Of a stretch of DNA of 64,000 nt, positions 60,880 to 64,000 are shown one piece after another; position 1 is the first letter of the stretch; every line of letters begins with the position of its first letter. The DNA lies in NCBI GenBank assembly GCA_964006375.1, contig OZ023265.1, positions 149,722,269 through 149,786,268 on the forward strand, written 5' to 3'. The notes under the pieces are model-generated. The model was not told the origin of the DNA and ran no database searches. It worked only from the letters and a program-made list of their open reading frames with translations. This DNA comes from Tillus elongatus (taxonomy: Eukaryota; Arthropoda; Insecta; Coleoptera; Cleridae). Both the position numbers and the translations under genes were made by a program.

Positions 60880-61985
60880 TGTCAGGTCTCAATGTGTCTA
60901 GAGGTGCACGAACCCATGTTTTTCTCGAACCGAACTATGCACGAACCCAAGCAAATTTGTCACTTCGAACCTTTAGTAGTAGCAATGGTAGGGAGGCTAG
61001 CGCCAGTCAAGTAGACCACATCGGGCCCTTTTTGTTAACCCCGGCATCCAGTAACCATGCCCTACCCCTCCTCGGTTTCGTCACCAAACCACCTCGACCT
61101 CGAAATAAAGGTCATCATGGTCTTCCATTGGACAGAACTTTCTTGGCTCCTCTGCAGAGTCCTCCAACCAAAAAATTCTGTTTGAAGACTCCCAAAAGTC
61201 TCACATTCACCGCATTCCTGGCAAATGGGAACCCTCTCGACACCAACCAATGTGAGGTATCTTTTTTTGAGAGTACAGTGGCCCGTCAGCACCCCAATGA
61301 TGCGGCGAAGCGCAGACAGAATCCTACCAGACAGTCTTGCTTCTATCAGGCCTCTCCACTAAGTTTGAATCTCTAAAATAGCATTCTAAGGTTCACACTC
61401 CAACTTCTTAAAAATTCAAAATTGAACATCGAACTAACCAAAATCTTTAAAGGTCATATATTATCTCCTTGAATGCAAAATTTAGCTATATTGTAGCATA
61501 CAATATTTGGTATGTGGGAGATACTTTATTCCTTTTGCAAAAAGCAAAAGGTTGACAAAATTTGCAGGTTGATTGTGTGATAATACCTTCCAGTCCTGAT
61601 ATTAGTTGTGAACATTGAATCAAGAACCAAAAAGGTATATTGAAGATTTTTTTGGATTTCTACATGTGTGTGTGGAAGGAATTGGCTTACATTACGTCCA
61701 TTGGCCACAAAACTCTGCAGTAAATTTGTACCATTGTAAGATTTCTACATCTACAGCTAAACTCAAGTATATATACTTTTTGTCGTTAGGTATTATCTAG
61801 GCAGTTTTAAGTCTTTTAGATTTGGAGGAAGGGGGGAAGGTAAAGTTGAGAATTAGTTATATAATAACCAGTTAAGATTTTAACTGTGTACTGATTGAAA
61901 ATATGTAATGTTGAAATAAAGCATGTTCAACCAAGTATTTCTGGAATGCAATCTGTAATTATCATCATAAATTTTGATTTTTATA
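60880..61985. repeat. Y repeat family, copy 2, carrying an R1-like LINE 3' fragment
   Basis: Same order of words as copy 1 (CGAACTATGCACGAACCCAA; CGAACTAACCAAAATC; CAAAAAGGTATATTGAAG; TATATAATAACCAGTTAA; GCAATCTGTAATTAT). The segment 60965-61375 is foreign: it matches 9050-9480, the 3' region of the R1-like LINE, including GTAGGGAGGCTAGCGCCAG and GATGCGGCGAAGCGCAGA. Confidence 0.75.
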
Positions 61986-62387
61986 TTACCAATCATGGCC
62001 ATCATAATGTAGACATGATGCTAGGAAATATTTTTAAAAAGTCTGGACGCAGCAAGTGCGTTATGGTAATGGATTTTCATTAAAATATTTTTAAGAGCAA
62101 ATATGTTTTTTTAAAGAAAGCAAGCATCAAATTTGGTTACCAGTATAACCTATATAGTACAAACAATGTGCCACGTTTCATCAAAATAACTTTATTGTTT
62201 GAAAATGTACAAAAAGTCCCGAAAGTAAATTTAAAGTGTTCCTGAAAAAACTCGTTTTTTGGTCAACCTTATCGGTTAATAGCAAATTGAGTTATTCAAC
62301 TATGAAGCATTTAATCAAGATTTGCTACCATAACGCACTTGCTGCGTCCCAAATTTATTTTCTTACAAACATGCATTATATTTCATA

Positions 62388-63150
62388 AATCACATGGAGT
62401 CTATCGTCTCGAGGGCATTTAAGACTCTAGGCTTCCTCGTACGTAACTCAACCACCTTTCAGAACATGAGCACTCTCAAAATACTGTATAATACGTACGT
62501 GCGACCTCATCTAGAATATGCATCCGCGGTTTGGTCTCTCCACTATGAGGTGCACATTGCTTGAGTCCGTTCAGCGTAGGTTCTTGAAGCTGCTGACCTA
62601 CAGAACTGACGCTGTTTATCCTGCGATAAGCACGTCACAGGCCCATATGCTAGAGCGATTTTCCATTGAGTTCCCACAAGTCAGACGAACAGTCCACTTT
62701 GGCATTCTTGTGGAGTCTGCTCAACCATGATATTGACTGTCCGCAGATACTGCACGCTCTATCTTTTCTGGTGCTGAGGCTTACCTGTAGATCTCATGAC
62801 TTCTCTTACATCTCTGCTCCTAGGACTAATGTAAGACAGAACTCACCTATAGTAAGAATGTATACCACCTACAATATGGTGCACCGCTCCATAGATATTC
62901 CAAATTGCAGCAAGGCAGAACTAAAAACCGCTGCCTCTCTCATGCAATGCAACTTGTGAGTGTGCGGACTGTTCCTAATTTCACCGCCCATTGAGAAATG
63001 TATTTTTTTTTTGTATTGTACTCTACTAGATTGTATTGTAATGTTATGTATTGTATTTATTTGCTTGTTATTTGTTACAACTGTGTATATTATTGATGTA
63101 AGATTTTCTTTTGTGAACTAGCTTACTCTTTATTTGGGGACAACCCGTTG
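62388..63150 (+). pseudogene. LINE RT C-terminal fragment nested in the X repeat
   Basis: Reads MESIVSRAFKTLGFLVRNST, STLKILYNTYVRPHLEYASA and VWSLHYEV, then a frameshift to ESVQRRFLKLLTYRTDAVYP and LERFSIEFPQVRR, then a second shift to DIDCPQILHALSFLVLRL. It ends ELKTAASLMQCNL near 62958. These are the final conserved blocks of CR1/Jockey-type RTs. The X copy at 33430-33480 lacks it and shows the empty site, where only about 17 bp separate the two flanks. Confidence 0.85.
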
Positions 63151-63874
63151 ATGCAATAACATAAGGCGTGTTCGAAAAAAAAAAAAAAAAAAAAATGTAT
63201 CACCGACTTATGGGCCAGCCTATTGTAGAAATATTTTTTAAGATGTAGGTCACGACACCCTAGAATTAATGTATACAATTTTTTTTCATCATATCTTGTA
63301 TAATAACGGATATATTGAGCTTTATTGATCTTTTAATTATATACCATTAAACGATAAACTCTATAGCTAAGACTACTGCCAATGCAGTAGAGAGCAGAGA
63401 AAGGGTCTATTTGAAATGAATTTTCTGGAAATATTTTAGTAAAATGAAGGACAATGACATTTGAAACTAAGACTTCAGGGTTTGTAAAACATTGTTCTTG
63501 AGTCACTTTTTTTCCATAGCCTGTATTAGATTTAGGATCTTTGCCTAAATGTTGCCAATTTACATCGCGACTTTGACCTTTTGAGGAAAACCCCAATTTA
63601 TTTTTCTTTAGATGCCTATAACTTTTTTGTCTTTTAATCTACAGAGATAAATTGGTACGTCATTTACCTATAACGATATAAGCCCGCATACCAAATTTGG
63701 TTGCTCTTACTCTGTTATTTCCGGATATAAATTTTTTCGAAAAAAAAACAACAAAATTTTCCGGGAAAACCTGGGCCGATTGTCCTGGCTAATGAACTTA
63801 TCCAAGCCACTTGCAAAAGGAAAGTATTCACCAAAGTTAATCAACATCGGCCCAATATTTTTTGAGTTAGCGGT

Positions 63875-63879
<5 letters not shown>

Positions 63880-63908
<29 letters not shown>
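63880..63908. repeat. (TA)n microsatellite array 16
   Basis: About 29 bp of TA repeat between the X body and its arm, at the same place as the longer arrays in the other X copies. Confidence 0.9.
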
Positions 63909-63909
<1 letters not shown>

Positions 63910-64000
63910 CATAAAAATTGATACTGACCCTGGATATATGTTCTAGGGGGCCTAATTAGCGCTCATTTAAAGAAATTTTTTCAAAATTCAAGTCGGGATC

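Larger units (their letters stand above)
62037..64000. repeat. X repeat family, inverted copy running off the window
   Basis: It starts with the inner inverted-repeat unit (62043-62351), is split by a LINE (62388-63150), and continues through the same words as the 33760-32690 region read in reverse. A short (TA)n array (63880-63908) and the arm with AGGGGGCCTAATTAGCGCTC follow to the window edge at GTCGGGATC. The element is incomplete here. Confidence 0.8.

Overview
This is a window of animal nuclear DNA, most likely from an insect. It is AT-rich, single exons have spliced boundaries (one clean GT donor, one clean AG acceptor), there is a variable CCTAA tail that is the complement of the canonical insect telomere repeat TTAGG, and the mobile elements belong to families common in arthropods (mariner, Tc1, DD41D transposases, Merlin, hAT, Penelope, R1-type LINEs). 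The species cannot be fixed from the sequence. No bacterial-style operons, rRNA, tRNA or CRISPR arrays were seen.

Only two host genes can be supported. On the minus strand, 6307-6491 is the first coding exon of an SLC5-family sodium:solute symporter; its other exons must lie below 6300 or outside the window, and the intervening DNA is filled with repeats. On the plus strand, 44785-50076 is one 5.3 kb exon coding for 1763 residues of a mostly disordered, Lys/Ser/Glu-rich probable nuclear protein of unknown function. It follows a good splice acceptor at 44760-44761 and a four-codon upstream ORF whose stop codon abuts the start.

Almost everything else is nested mobile DNA. Layout: 1-2691 unassigned; 2780-5563 a DD41D transposon with 280 bp inverted repeats, flanked by (TA)n and interrupted by a 600 bp hAT MITE; 6307-6491 SLC5 exon; 7161-8190 Tc1 relic; 9050-13970 GC-rich R1-like LINE (minus); 14365-15930 transposase scrap, a MITE and a Penelope tail; 16000-22300 mostly unassigned, with a few regulatory-like motifs and a hairpin; 22318-23257 hAT MITE; 23354-26470 a Merlin MITE and its degenerate autonomous parent, split by a LINE; 26803-27564 a hAT remnant inside piggyBac-like sequence; 27841-37439 a chain of four inverted-repeat elements separated by (TA)n arrays; 38760-39980 a TA-flanked MITE and two copies of a 67 nt polyadenylated retroposed sequence; 40671-44026 a DD41D element split by a LINE; 44785-50076 host gene; 51122-53243 hAT element inside a (TA)n array; 53900-63160 fragments of several LINEs and Penelope elements; 62037-64000 a repeat family also present at 18559-19095 and 32356-33760.

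The strongest overall pattern is that 16 (TA)n arrays, about 1.6 kb in total, lie at the outer ends of transposons. Five consecutive arrays alternate with four transposons between 27.8 and 37.4 kb. (TA)n tracts therefore appear to act as landing pads that are repeatedly split by new insertions. No transposase seen here is intact: each has stop codons, frameshifts or lost catalytic residues.
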